Assembly (NCBI GenBank): GCA_938050265.1
Contig: CALLJT010000073.1
Span: forward strand, 1-10,027
Reading direction: 5' to 3'
DNA: 10,027 nt
DNA from: Candidatus Saccharimonadia bacterium
GTDB lineage: Bacteria > Patescibacteriota > Saccharimonadia > Saccharimonadales > SZUA-47
Shown here: positions 1 to 6,403 of the stretch, piece by piece
Layout: each line of letters begins with the position of its first letter
Position numbering within the stretch: position 1 is the first letter of the stretch
The notes under the pieces: generated by a model
What the model was told of the DNA's origin: nothing
The model's input: the letters and a program-made list of their open reading frames with translations, nothing else
Database searches by the model: none
Translations under genes and position numbers: made by a program

Positions 1-381
1 CGGAGAGCCGAAGAAGAGAAGGCTAAGATGGCCGGTTATTATAAGGCGCTTGTGGTGACCCAGTTGCTGCCGGTTATTGATAATTTTGAGCGGGCCCGAG
101 CTGCTTCGCAGCAGAGCGGTGAGCAAAGAGCAGTGAGCAGTGAGGAGCTGCAGAAGGGCACAGACGCGATCTATAAGCAGTTTGGTGACGTGTTGCAGAA
201 AATTGGGGTAGAGCGTGTGAGCACAGTTGGCGAGCCGTTTGACCCGCACACTATGGAAGCCGTAAGCGCTGAAGAAGGCGACGGCGACGGCGACGAAGAG
301 ATCGTGTCAGAAGAACTCCAGAGCGGATATGTCTTAGGTGACGAGCTGCTCCGTCCTGCGATGGTACGAGTGAAGAGCTGA
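1..381 (+). CDS. grpE: GrpE nucleotide exchange factor, 3' part
   Basis: GrpE is the cytoplasmic nucleotide exchange factor of DnaK: it releases ADP so that the chaperone lets go of its client. The reading frame is open from base 1, so the gene starts upstream and only the last 126 residues are present. They begin in the charged coiled-coil helix (RRAEEEKAKMAGYYKA), continue through the helix with the family pattern LLPVIDNFERA, and end in the beta-domain signature: IGVERVSTVGEPFDPHTMEAV, then GYVLGDELLRPAMVRV. An acidic insert (GDGDGDEE) sits where the family usually has a short loop. The stop is TGA at 379-381 and its last base is the first base of the next start codon (TGATG), which suggests translational coupling. 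The identification is secure; the N-terminus cannot be judged. Confidence 0.97.
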   Translation, partial: RRAEEEKAKMAGYYKALVVTQLLPVIDNFERARAASQQSGEQRAVSSEELQKGTDAIYKQFGDVLQKIGVERVSTVGEPFDPHTMEAVSAEEGDGDGDEEIVSEELQSGYVLGDELLRPAMVRVKS

Positions 382-833
382 TGCAAACGTTCAGGCAGAA
401 CAAGCTGTACGTTGCTTGTATTGTTCTGAGCGTTGCCATGATCGGCTATGTACTGGTCGAAAACACCACTTTGGATAAACGAGCCGTTTCGACACTGGCG
501 GTAGCTGCTGCGATTACGTTTTTTTTGACGAATAGATTCTTTGCCCTGCTAAGCCCTCTTGTCCGGATGTGTCGTGTGCATCCAGTGCGTATGACACTGC
601 TAGTGGTATCTATTTGGGTGGCAGCTACTCTGTTCCTGCAGTACGGACCCGCTCAGTATCTAGACTGCAACCCGTATCAATATGACTGTGACCCAACGAA
701 TCAGAGTCTGAGCGATAGTGTTCTGTGGGCCAGTGTAGTAACGCCGTTTGTGGTTGCTATCCCTGTGCTGCTGTACGAATATACACGACAATTGTCTCAA
801 GACGAACAAGGAGACAAAAGTAATGATTCGTAG
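381..833 (+). CDS. Four-helix membrane protein of unknown function
   Basis: I do not recognise this 150-residue protein. It shows four hydrophobic segments at about residues 9-27, 36-58, 70-88 and 113-133. The positively charged loop 62-70 (RMCRVHPVR) suggests an N-in, C-in topology, which puts the loop at 89-112 outside. That loop carries two cysteines, C96 and C103, in DCNPYQYDCDP and could hold a disulfide. The C-terminal tail is polar and acidic. The start ATG shares its A with the grpE stop, and the 3' end overlaps the next gene by 11 bases, so the gene is locked into the grpE transcript and probably follows its regulation. No catalytic motif is visible. That the gene is real is well supported by the overlaps and amino-acid composition; its function is open. 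Confidence 0.8.
   Translation: MQTFRQNKLYVACIVLSVAMIGYVLVENTTLDKRAVSTLAVAAAITFFLTNRFFALLSPLVRMCRVHPVRMTLLVVSIWVAATLFLQYGPAQYLDCNPYQYDCDPTNQSLSDSVLWASVVTPFVVAIPVLLYEYTRQLSQDEQGDKSNDS
808..813 (+). promoter_or_regulatory. Ribosome binding site deciding the start at 823
   Basis: AAGGAG with a nine-base gap to ATG 823 lies inside the end of the preceding gene. It favours 823 over the upstream in-frame GTG/ATG candidates. Confidence 0.7.
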
Positions 834-1203
834 GTGGCGGTCAGCCGCGTTCGACTTCGTTGCCTCTGCCCAGCCTGGGTGGTGGGATATATATTCTCTT
901 TTCTTGCCTTACGTGGTCGTGGAAAAGCGCTCAGTGGCAGAGGTGCGTAGAGACTACGGGATTAGCCAGAAAAAGCTCGCAGTAATCAATGTGGGATTTA
1001 CATTCTACGGATTTCTGGTGCTGGTGGCACTAGTGTTCGTGATTGCGCTATTGGCTCGTTTGTTTACTTCGCCATACCCAGAGCTCCCTGATTGGCTCGA
1101 GATCGTAATCGTGTTTGTTGGTGTGTATAGTACTTTCTCAGTCTTTTGTGCGACGAGCGTAGCGAGCTATTACTATTTGCTCAAAAAACGAGCTATATTG
1201 TAA
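823..1203 (+). CDS. Two-helix membrane protein of unknown function
   Basis: This is a 126-residue protein I do not recognise. The frame is open further upstream (to 748), but I start it at ATG 823 because AAGGAG lies at 808-813, nine bases before it. That start also gives a short 11-base overlap with the preceding gene instead of a long one. Residues 1-50 form a soluble aromatic and basic N-terminal region containing VEKRSVAEVRRDYGISQKKL, which could be amphipathic or a small helix-turn-helix-like segment. Two membrane helices follow at about 54-80 and 91-114, and the protein ends in the basic tail KKRAIL, consistent with N-in, C-in topology. It is the third cistron of the visible grpE chain. 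The dnaK promoter begins 30 bases after its TAA stop. Confidence 0.78.
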   Translation: MIRRWRSAAFDFVASAQPGWWDIYSLFLPYVVVEKRSVAEVRRDYGISQKKLAVINVGFTFYGFLVLVALVFVIALLARLFTSPYPELPDWLEIVIVFVGVYSTFSVFCATSVASYYYLLKKRAIL

Positions 1204-1216
1204 GCGCTCACGTAAA

Positions 1217-1243
1217 TTAGCACTCTTAATGCTTGACTGCCAA
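1217..1243 (+). promoter_or_regulatory. CIRCE-type HrcA operator 1 upstream of dnaK
   Basis: The sequence reads TTAGCACTC, nine bases, then GACTGCCAA. The CIRCE consensus is TTAGCACTC-N9-GAGTGCTAA, so the left arm matches 9/9 and the right arm 7/9 with the exact spacer. The right arm contains the -35 box (TTGACT, 1233-1238) of the dnaK promoter, so a bound HrcA repressor would block RNA polymerase. HrcA itself is not encoded in this window. Confidence 0.85.
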
Positions 1244-1261
1244 TTTCTGATTTGCTAGAAT
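1233..1261 (+). promoter_or_regulatory. dnaK promoter
   Basis: TTGACT (1233-1238), a 17-base spacer and TAGAAT (1256-1261) form a near-consensus housekeeping promoter, strengthened by an extended -10 TGC at 1253-1255. Transcription would start near 1268. The -35 lies in CIRCE copy 1 and the start site in CIRCE copy 2. Confidence 0.8.
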
Positions 1262-1265
1262 AGCA

Positions 1266-1292
1266 TTAGCACACAAAACAATAGAGTGCCAA
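1266..1292 (+). promoter_or_regulatory. CIRCE-type HrcA operator 2 upstream of dnaK
   Basis: TTAGCACAC, nine bases, then GAGTGCCAA: each arm matches the CIRCE consensus in 8 of 9 positions with the exact spacer. It covers the predicted transcription start (about 1268) and the first bases of the mRNA. Together with copy 1 it brackets the promoter. The two copies are 49 bases apart left edge to left edge, close to five helical turns, so two bound dimers could lie on the same face of the DNA. Confidence 0.88.
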
Positions 1293-1537
1293 CATAGCAA
1301 TTTTAACAACACAATGTAAGTAAATAACGATCTGACTTGTTCGTCGGTTTTTGCTTCTCTAGGCTTTGCGGGTAGTGATATAACGCGGAGATAGTGAAGC
1401 GCGCAAGCGAACGTATATGAAATACGTGAGCGAGCACTGGAGCTAGCGACAAAGTTAGATCACTGCCAATGAGCAGCAGATCTGTGGCTCTGCCACAGAG
1501 CAGGCTGTTCATGGCGCAAAGTATAGAGGAGCACAAA
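1293..1537 (+). other. Long dnaK leader, about 270 nt from the predicted start
   Basis: No gene is supported in this stretch. Two small perfect hairpins are visible: ACGTAT/ATACGT at 1411-1427 (5-base loop) and TCTGTGGC/GCCACAGA at 1481-1499 (3-base loop). The segment CTTCTCTA at 1354-1361 can pair with the ribosome binding site TAGAGGAG at 1524-1531 (eight pairs, one of them G-U). That leaves room for structure-dependent translation control but does not prove it. The leader also carries several GCGA/GAGCGAG-type repeats without clear meaning. Confidence 0.45.
1525..1531 (+). promoter_or_regulatory. dnaK ribosome binding site
   Basis: AGAGGAG six bases before ATG 1538 decides the start, against earlier in-frame candidates at 1469 and 1511 that lack such a site. 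Confidence 0.8.
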
Positions 1538-3463
1538 ATGGGTAAAATAATAGGAATTGATCTAGGTACTACAAACAGTGCCATGGCAGTAATGCAATCT
1601 GGTAAACCAGAAATCATCGCTAACGCAGAAGGTAACCGAACGACACCATCTGTTGTCGCGATCAATAAAAAGGGTGACCGGCTCGTGGGCCAGGTGGCTC
1701 GTCGTCAGCAGGTGACAAACGCCAAGAATACGATTTATGAAATGAAGCGCCTTATCGGCCGTAAATGGTCAGATAAAGAAGTGCAAAAAGACATCAAGCT
1801 TATGGGCTACGAAATGGTCAAAAGCGGCACGGGCGTCAAGGTAAAGATGGGCGACAAAGAGTACAGTGCTGAAGAAATGAGCGCGATGGTACTTGGCAAG
1901 CTCAAGGCCGACGCAGAAGCGTTCCTGGGTGAACCAGTAACAGAAGCAGTTATTACGGTGCCTGCGTACTTTGATGACTCACAGCGTCAGGCGACAAAAG
2001 ACGCCGGTAAGATCGCTGGACTTGAAGTAAAGCGTATCATTAACGAGCCAACTGCGGCTGCGCTTGCGTATGGTTTAGACAAAGAAGGTAAGAAAGACGA
2101 AAAGATCGCGGTATACGACCTTGGTGGCGGTACGTTTGACGTATCTATCTTAGAGCTCGGTGACGGTGTATTCGAAGTAAAGAGCACGAACGGTGATACG
2201 CACCTTGGTGGTGCAGACTTTGACCGTGTGATCGTTAACTACTTAGCTGATGAGTTCAAAAAAGAGCACGGCATGGACATCACAGAAGACAATGCAGCAA
2301 TGCAACGCCTGCGTGACGAAGCAGAAAAAGCCAAGATTGAGCTGTCAACAGCGCAAGAAGTAGACATCAACTTGCCATTCCTAACAGCTGACGCTGATGG
2401 TCCGAAGCACTTTGAACACAAATTCTCACGCAGCAAGCTGGAGAGTCTCGTCGGTGACCTGATAGAAAAGACTGCCAAGCCATGCGAAAAAGCGCTTAAA
2501 GACGCTAAGGTTAAAGCGAGCGAAATCGACGCGGTTGTGCTGGTCGGTGGTATGACACGTATGCCAGCAGTACAGGCGAAGGTCAAAGAGATTTTCGGCA
2601 AAGACCCGATGCAGGGTGTGAACCCTGATGAAGTTGTGGCTGTGGGTGCTGCAATCCAGGGTGGTGTGCTTGCAGGTGACGTCAAATACGTCCTACTCCT
2701 CGACGTAACGCCACTCTCTATCGGTATTGAAACAATGGGTGGCATTTCTACTAAACTCATTGAGCGTAACGCAACCATTCCGACTAGTAAAAGCGAAACG
2801 TTCTCAACTGCTGCTGACAACCAGCCACAGGTAGAGATCCATGTTGTGCAAGGTGAGCGTGAAATGGTCAGTGACAACAAGTCGCTTGGACGATTTGTCC
2901 TAGACGGTATTGCTCCAGCGCCGCGTGGTGTTCCGCAAATTGAAGTTACATTCAACATCGATGCCAACGGTATCTTGAACGTAACAGCGAAAGACAAAGG
3001 CACAGGCAAAGAGCAGTCAATCACTATCCAAAACAGCGGCAACCTAGACAAGGACGAAGTTGAGAAGATGGCAAAAGACGCTGAGGCACACGCCGAAGAA
3101 GACAAGAAAAAGCGTGAAGCAATCGAAGCGCGAAACGGCCTCGAAAACAGCATCTACCAAACTGAGAAGTTTTCTACCGACAACACAGACAAGTTGTCAG
3201 ATGACGACAAAAAAACACTGGAAGATGCAGTTGCAGAAGCCAAGAAAGTCCTTGAAGATGAGGACGCAGACAAAGACGCGCTCGAAGCAGCTACTAAAGA
3301 GCTCACGGACAAAATGATGCCAATTGGCGCCAAGATGTACGAAGAGGCAGCCAAAGAGGAAGAAGGAAAAGGGGATACGGAAAAAGGGGAAGGCGATGCG
3401 TCTTCTGATGACAAGGACGAGCCAGTTGAAGGCGAAGTCGTCGACGACAAAGAAGACAAATAG
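1538..3463 (+). CDS. dnaK: Chaperone DnaK (Hsp70)
   Basis: DnaK is the cytoplasmic ATP-driven Hsp70 that binds exposed hydrophobic stretches of proteins. It is fed clients by DnaJ and recycled by GrpE. The 641-residue length is normal (E. coli 638). The ATPase domain has phosphate loop IGIDLGTTNS (5-14), Lys70 in YEMKRLIGR, VPAYFDDSQRQATKDAG (141-157), NEPTAAALAYG (169-179), DLGGGTFD (194-201, with Thr199) and LVGGMTRMP (335-343). The interdomain linker VLLLDVTP lies at 385-392. The substrate-binding domain and helical lid follow, ending in an acidic tail with EGEVVDD. The N-terminal quadrant has the insert found in E. coli-type DnaK and absent from Gram-positive ones. Start 1538 is chosen because MGKIIGIDLG is the canonical N-terminus and a good ribosome site precedes it. 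The promoter carries two CIRCE operators and a terminator follows at 3488, so it is probably its own transcription unit. Confidence 0.98.
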   Translation: MGKIIGIDLGTTNSAMAVMQSGKPEIIANAEGNRTTPSVVAINKKGDRLVGQVARRQQVTNAKNTIYEMKRLIGRKWSDKEVQKDIKLMGYEMVKSGTGVKVKMGDKEYSAEEMSAMVLGKLKADAEAFLGEPVTEAVITVPAYFDDSQRQATKDAGKIAGLEVKRIINEPTAAALAYGLDKEGKKDEKIAVYDLGGGTFDVSILELGDGVFEVKSTNGDTHLGGADFDRVIVNYLADEFKKEHGMDITEDNAAMQRLRDEAEKAKIELSTAQEVDINLPFLTADADGPKHFEHKFSRSKLESLVGDLIEKTAKPCEKALKDAKVKASEIDAVVLVGGMTRMPAVQAKVKEIFGKDPMQGVNPDEVVAVGAAIQGGVLAGDVKYVLLLDVTPLSIGIETMGGISTKLIERNATIPTSKSETFSTAADNQPQVEIHVVQGEREMVSDNKSLGRFVLDGIAPAPRGVPQIEVTFNIDANGILNVTAKDKGTGKEQSITIQNSGNLDKDEVEKMAKDAEAHAEEDKKKREAIEARNGLENSIYQTEKFSTDNTDKLSDDDKKTLEDAVAEAKKVLEDEDADKDALEAATKELTDKMMPIGAKMYEEAAKEEEGKGDTEKGEGDASSDDKDEPVEGEVVDDKEDK

Positions 3464-3487
3464 TTTCCTATACATCTGTTTTCGAGG

Positions 3488-3515
3488 AGAGGCCTGAAAG
3501 GGCCTCTTTTCTTGT
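3488..3515 (+). terminator. Intrinsic terminator after dnaK
   Basis: AGAGGCC (3488-3494), a 6-base loop and GGCCTCT (3501-3507) run straight into TTTTCTT. This GC-rich stem with a U-run lies 24 bases after the dnaK stop. Confidence 0.88.
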
Positions 3516-3559
3516 GTATTTTTTGACCGGTGATTGCTCGCATCGGTGCAGTGCTGTTG

Positions 3560-3565
3560 TATAAT
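3560..3565 (+). promoter_or_regulatory. -10 box of the MFS gene, probably leaderless
   Basis: A perfect TATAAT ends seven bases before ATG 3573, so transcription should begin at or next to the start codon. No ribosome binding site precedes the ATG. The -35 region is weak: TTGCTC at 3534-3539 gives a 20-base spacer, and TTGACC at 3523-3528 is too far away. Confidence 0.55.
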
Positions 3566-3572
3566 CATCGTT

Positions 3573-4730
3573 ATGCTTAGGCACTACCATCATCTACTAC
3601 ACATGCACGCGAAGAAGGCTCATATTTTTGCGTCGTCGACGTTGCGACGGTTTGCCTTCGGGCTCTCGAGCGTATTCGTGCCTATATATTTGCTTGAACT
3701 CGGTAGATCACTACAGTTCATTGCTTTGTTTTTGATGGGGATCATGCTGTTTAGGCTGCTGATATATCTGCCGCTTATCCGGTTTGCTGCGCGTGTCGGT
3801 ATGCAGCACGGCCTTGCATGGAGTCACGCATGTGCAGCACTGCAGATGTTTGGTTTGTTTGCCTCACAATACTCAACTGTGTGGCTTTTTGTGTCTGTTG
3901 TGTTCTGGGCTGCGGGGGATGCGCTATACTGGTCGACTATGCATGTTGACTTGGCGAATCTTGCTTCCAAGAAAAATATGAGCAAGAACATTGGTGGATT
4001 TTTTATTGTATCGACTCTCGCTGACTCCATAGCTCCTGTTATGGGTGGGCTTATAGCTGCGTTTGTGGAGCCGTCTTTTATTTTCCTGACGAGTTTGACG
4101 CTACTGGTTCTGGCGATATTTGTTCTGCGGGCAGAACTGAGCGGTGAAGGGCGCCCGTCAGTGAGTGTAGGTATATATGCGCCTACAAGAAGCATGTATC
4201 GTCCTATGCTGGCGAGCTGGGCAGACAATATGAGCACTACGATGAGTATTAATGCCTGGCCACTGCTTATTTATCTGACGATAGGCGGCTTCGATACGTT
4301 GGGATATATCATCGGGGTTGGTTTAGCAGTGAGTACGATTGCGATTTGGTTTGTGAGTCGTATGATCGATGCCCATTCATCCTTGTTCGTCCTTGGCATG
4401 ATTACACGTGTCCTTACGTTCCCTCTGCGAGCAGTCGCGAGCGGACTGTCTGCGTTGGTTGGTGCAAACATATTTAACGCGGTGACATCGATGTCTCTCT
4501 ATGCAGTTCCGTATAGCAGCTCATATCATAGGCGGGCAAAAAAACAGCCGGTGCACTTTGTGTATTGGGCCGAGCTGTCCGGCACGTTTGGTATTTTCTG
4601 TGCGTGGGCAGTCGTGTTCGGTTTGGCGCTCATTGTCTCTCAGCAAGAGACGGCACTACGCTATGCTCTGATCGCAGGCGGTCTCATAAGCCCACTCGCG
4701 TGGCTGATGCGAACTCCACCGAAAGAGTAA
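3573..4730 (+). CDS. Major facilitator superfamily-type transporter
   Basis: This 385-residue polytopic membrane protein has about 10-12 hydrophobic segments in two halves, separated by a polar stretch near residues 190-215 (AELSGEGRPSVSV to SMYRPM). That architecture and size fit an MFS permease (usually 390-450 residues, so slightly short). Helix-rich stretches include LSSVFVPIYLLELG near the N-terminus and GYIIGVGLAVSTIAIWFVSR in the second half. I see no substrate-specific motif, so the cargo is unknown; efflux is possible but not shown. I start at ATG 3573, just after a TATAAT box, since a leaderless start fits. The frame is open back to TTG 3534, and ATG 3603 is an alternative without a ribosome site. 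The TAA stop is one base from an ABC-transporter remnant, which looks like a recombination boundary. Confidence 0.8.
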   Translation: MLRHYHHLLHMHAKKAHIFASSTLRRFAFGLSSVFVPIYLLELGRSLQFIALFLMGIMLFRLLIYLPLIRFAARVGMQHGLAWSHACAALQMFGLFASQYSTVWLFVSVVFWAAGDALYWSTMHVDLANLASKKNMSKNIGGFFIVSTLADSIAPVMGGLIAAFVEPSFIFLTSLTLLVLAIFVLRAELSGEGRPSVSVGIYAPTRSMYRPMLASWADNMSTTMSINAWPLLIYLTIGGFDTLGYIIGVGLAVSTIAIWFVSRMIDAHSSLFVLGMITRVLTFPLRAVASGLSALVGANIFNAVTSMSLYAVPYSSSYHRRAKKQPVHFVYWAELSGTFGIFCAWAVVFGLALIVSQQETALRYALIAGGLISPLAWLMRTPPKE

Positions 4731-4731
4731 G

Positions 4732-5121
4732 CTTGCGCACGAGTTTGTCAAAGACATACCGCAATCATATGACGCAATTGTCGGTGAGCGCGGAGTCAAA
4801 CTGTCTGTCGGTCAGCGTCAGCGGCTATCTATTGCACGTGCTGTGCTGCAGGACAAACCACTATTGATTCTCGACGAGGCTACAAGTGCACTAGACAGTG
4901 AAAACGAAGCTCTGGTGCAGAAATCACTAGAGAATCTCTGGCAAGACAGGGCGGTCATATCTATTGCGCATAGACTGTCTACCCTCAAGAAAATGGACCG
5001 TATCATTGTCATGGACAAGGGCCGGATCGTTGAAGATGGTTCGATTGATGAGCTGCTGAAGAAAAAAGGCGCATTCCATGACCTATGGAATCATCAAGTT
5101 AACGGGATGATTATCGAGTAA
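4732..5121 (+). pseudogene. ABC exporter ATPase, 5'-truncated remnant
   Basis: The frame from 4732 encodes about 129 residues matching the C-terminal half of an ABC exporter nucleotide-binding domain. It starts mid-domain at LAHEFVKDIPQSYDAIVGERG. Next come the signature loop LSVGQRQR (usual form LSGGQRQR), Walker B LLILDEATSALD with the D-loop, the switch histidine in ISIAHRLST, and the typical tail IIVMDKGRIVEDGS. Walker A, the Q-loop and the whole transmembrane domain are missing, and the frame is closed upstream by TGA at 4705-4707. There is no plausible start codon with a ribosome site; the first GTG (4843) lies after the signature loop. It cannot bind ATP on its own and is best read as a dead fragment, left when the region carrying the MFS gene replaced the 5' part. 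Downstream of the junction the frame is intact to TAA, so the decay may be recent or the 3' half may still be constrained. Confidence 0.85.
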
Positions 5122-5148
5122 CAGTTACTGCGTGCACGTACTACTTGG

Positions 5149-5511
5149 CTACTCTGAGAGGCATGTAAAAAACGTTTGTTGCTGTTCTGCTGTCGCCTGG
5201 TTTGAGTTGATGAGCCTGTAGTCTAGGCCGACTTTCTGGCCGCATTCTTTTTGTTTAGCGAGATATTGTTGGTCGTCTATTATCGTCGGGGCAACAACAA
5301 ATAGAAGAATGGCGGCGGTTAGCACTGTTGTGACGATAAAAAAGAGTTTTCGATAAGAGGTTACAGGGTGGGCTAATCCGACTTTGCTTGCAATCTTCAT
5401 TAGCACCCAGACAAGTACGGAGACACAGACGACGGTGACTATCAGTCCAGCTGCCAATAGTACGGACCACTCATCAGGTGAAAATACTGATCCTGCAAAT
5501 ATACTATTCAT
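5149..5511 (-). CDS. Small two-helix membrane protein with paired C-terminal cysteines
   Basis: I do not recognise this protein. From ATG 5511 it has 120 residues, with membrane helices at about 16-38 and 56-75 and a basic loop between them (KIASKVGLAHPVTSYRKL). The positive-inside rule then puts both ends outside. The C-terminal tail has C90 (QKECGQK) and C117 (FFTCLSE), which could form a disulfide; there is no CxxC motif. The gene follows the CcdA-like gene on the same strand after a short gap, so the two probably share a transcript and perhaps a redox function (inference). Starts at 5526 or 5616 are also possible. I prefer 5511 because TATACT (minus strand, 5523-5518) sits six bases before it, allowing a leaderless internal transcript, and neither start has a clear ribosome site. 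Confidence 0.75.
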   Translation of the reverse strand: MNSIFAGSVFSPDEWSVLLAAGLIVTVVCVSVLVWVLMKIASKVGLAHPVTSYRKLFFIVTTVLTAAILLFVVAPTIIDDQQYLAKQKECGQKVGLDYRLINSNQATAEQQQTFFTCLSE

Positions 5512-5517
5512 GGCTGT

Positions 5518-5523
5518 AGTATA
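5518..5523 (-). promoter_or_regulatory. Possible internal -10 box
   Basis: TATACT on the minus strand ends six bases before ATG 5511. The -35 position (AAAGGC at a 17-base spacing) is poor, so this is a weak call, made mainly because the same geometry recurs in this window. Confidence 0.35.
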
Positions 5524-5554
5524 CATGGTAATTTTGGATCGCCTTTGGGTGTGG

Positions 5555-6292
5555 TTAGAGTTCGTCTGGGACGAGGCGGTTTTCGAGGGCTTTGATGTTG
5601 ATGAAATCTTGCTCAACGAGGTATGTTTGGATGTCTTTGTCGAGTCCTGTTGCTACGGCAATTCCAACGAGAATGAAGAGGATTGCGACGACTTTCGTAA
5701 ACGTACTGTGGGGGTCAGATGCCCATTTGATTTTTTCAATCAAGCGCTGACCAAATCGTGAGATAGCAAGCAGTGCAACAGCAAGCCCGAACACATAGCC
5801 AATCAGGTAAACGATGCCTAGTGCCGAACTATCTGGTATGACGGTTGCGACGATCCATGCATACATAGGGCTGCAACTACTGAAAACCGGGCCAAGTGCT
5901 GCCCCTGTGAGTACCGCGGATACGTTCTGGTTTTTTTTCTGGCCGGCTTTGCCGAGGAGCTGCTGAGATTTGGCCTGTATACCAAGCGCGCCAATAACCC
6001 TGTCCCACATATCGGGGAGCAGCATGAATACGCCGAGGATAATTACGATGCCGCCTGATCCGTATTGCCATACGCGCGGGTCGATCCCGAGCAGGCTTGT
6101 GGAGGCGCGCAGCAGGAGAGTGAATGCCACCAGCGAGACGACAAGGCTGCTGATAATAATGTATGGTCGTTTCGAGCTGGAGCTGCCGTCGCTCTGAATG
6201 CTCCCCCCGATAATTATCGGTAGAAGCGGCAGAATACATGGTGCCAGTACGCTGAGAGCTCCTGCTAGTATGCTGAGAATGAGAGTTATCAT
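5555..6292 (-). CDS. CcdA/DsbD-type thiol-disulfide membrane transporter
   Basis: Proteins of the CcdA/DsbD-beta family pass reducing equivalents from cytoplasmic thioredoxin across the membrane through two cysteines buried in membrane helices. This one has 245 residues, normal for CcdA. The first helix has the family motif LAPCILPLLPIIIGGS with C19. The second redox cysteine is C140 in GAALGPVFSSCSP. I count about six hydrophobic segments, with a basic cytoplasmic loop near 108-121 (KSQQLLGKAGQKKN) and a soluble acidic C-terminus. ATG 6292 is preceded by AAGGAG (complement of 6304-6309) at an 11-base gap. A promoter and a palindromic operator lie upstream. No cytochrome c maturation gene is visible, so a role in reducing or balancing extracytoplasmic disulfides is more likely than cytochrome biogenesis. 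The exact subfamily name is uncertain. Confidence 0.85.
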   Translation of the reverse strand: MITLILSILAGALSVLAPCILPLLPIIIGGSIQSDGSSSSKRPYIIISSLVVSLVAFTLLLRASTSLLGIDPRVWQYGSGGIVIILGVFMLLPDMWDRVIGALGIQAKSQQLLGKAGQKKNQNVSAVLTGAALGPVFSSCSPMYAWIVATVIPDSSALGIVYLIGYVFGLAVALLAISRFGQRLIEKIKWASDPHSTFTKVVAILFILVGIAVATGLDKDIQTYLVEQDFINIKALENRLVPDEL

Positions 6293-6327
6293 GGGTGCGT
6301 GTACTCCTTGTGTGCGCGTATCGCGGC

Positions 6328-6351
6328 GTATTTAAGTATCTGCTTAAATAC
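6328..6351. promoter_or_regulatory. Palindromic operator over the ccdA-like promoter
   Basis: GTATTTAAG, six bases, CTTAAATAC is a perfect 9-bp inverted repeat. It covers part of the -10 box and the predicted start (about 6341) of the minus-strand transcript, a typical position for a repressor site. I cannot assign a regulator family. Confidence 0.5.
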
Positions 6352-6376
6352 TAGCAGAGTGCGCTCGGTTAGTCCA
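6348..6376 (-). promoter_or_regulatory. Promoter of the ccdA-like operon
   Basis: On the minus strand: TGGACT (6376-6371), a 17-base spacer and TAGTAT (6353-6348), with an extended -10 TGC. The predicted start is near 6341, giving a leader of about 49 nt with AAGGAG before ATG 6292. Its -35 overlaps the -35 of the divergent RNA promoter. Confidence 0.6.
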
Positions 6377-6398
6377 CGTGAAGTAGCCTTGCTAGACG
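6369..6398 (+). promoter_or_regulatory. Candidate promoter of the rod-shaped RNA
   Basis: TTAGTC (6369-6374), an 18-base spacer and TAGACG (6393-6398), preceded by an extended -10 TGC. The -10 hexamer is imperfect, but its predicted start (about 6405) falls exactly at the foot of the long stem. Confidence 0.4.
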
Positions 6399-6403
6399 AG
6401 CCT

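Noticed and set aside
1204..1537. tRNA or other known RNA gene in the dnaK leader
   Set aside because: No cloverleaf or conserved tRNA boxes; only two small unrelated hairpins.
2239..3153. Long open frame on the minus strand opposite dnaK (304 codons)
   Set aside because: It mirrors the dnaK codons, is serine- and alanine-rich without motifs, and has no ribosome site; it is a shadow of dnaK.
5118..5131. Inverted repeat AGTAAC/GTTACT between the convergent ABC remnant and the cysteine-tail gene
   Set aside because: A one-base loop and no U-run on either strand; insufficient for a bidirectional terminator.
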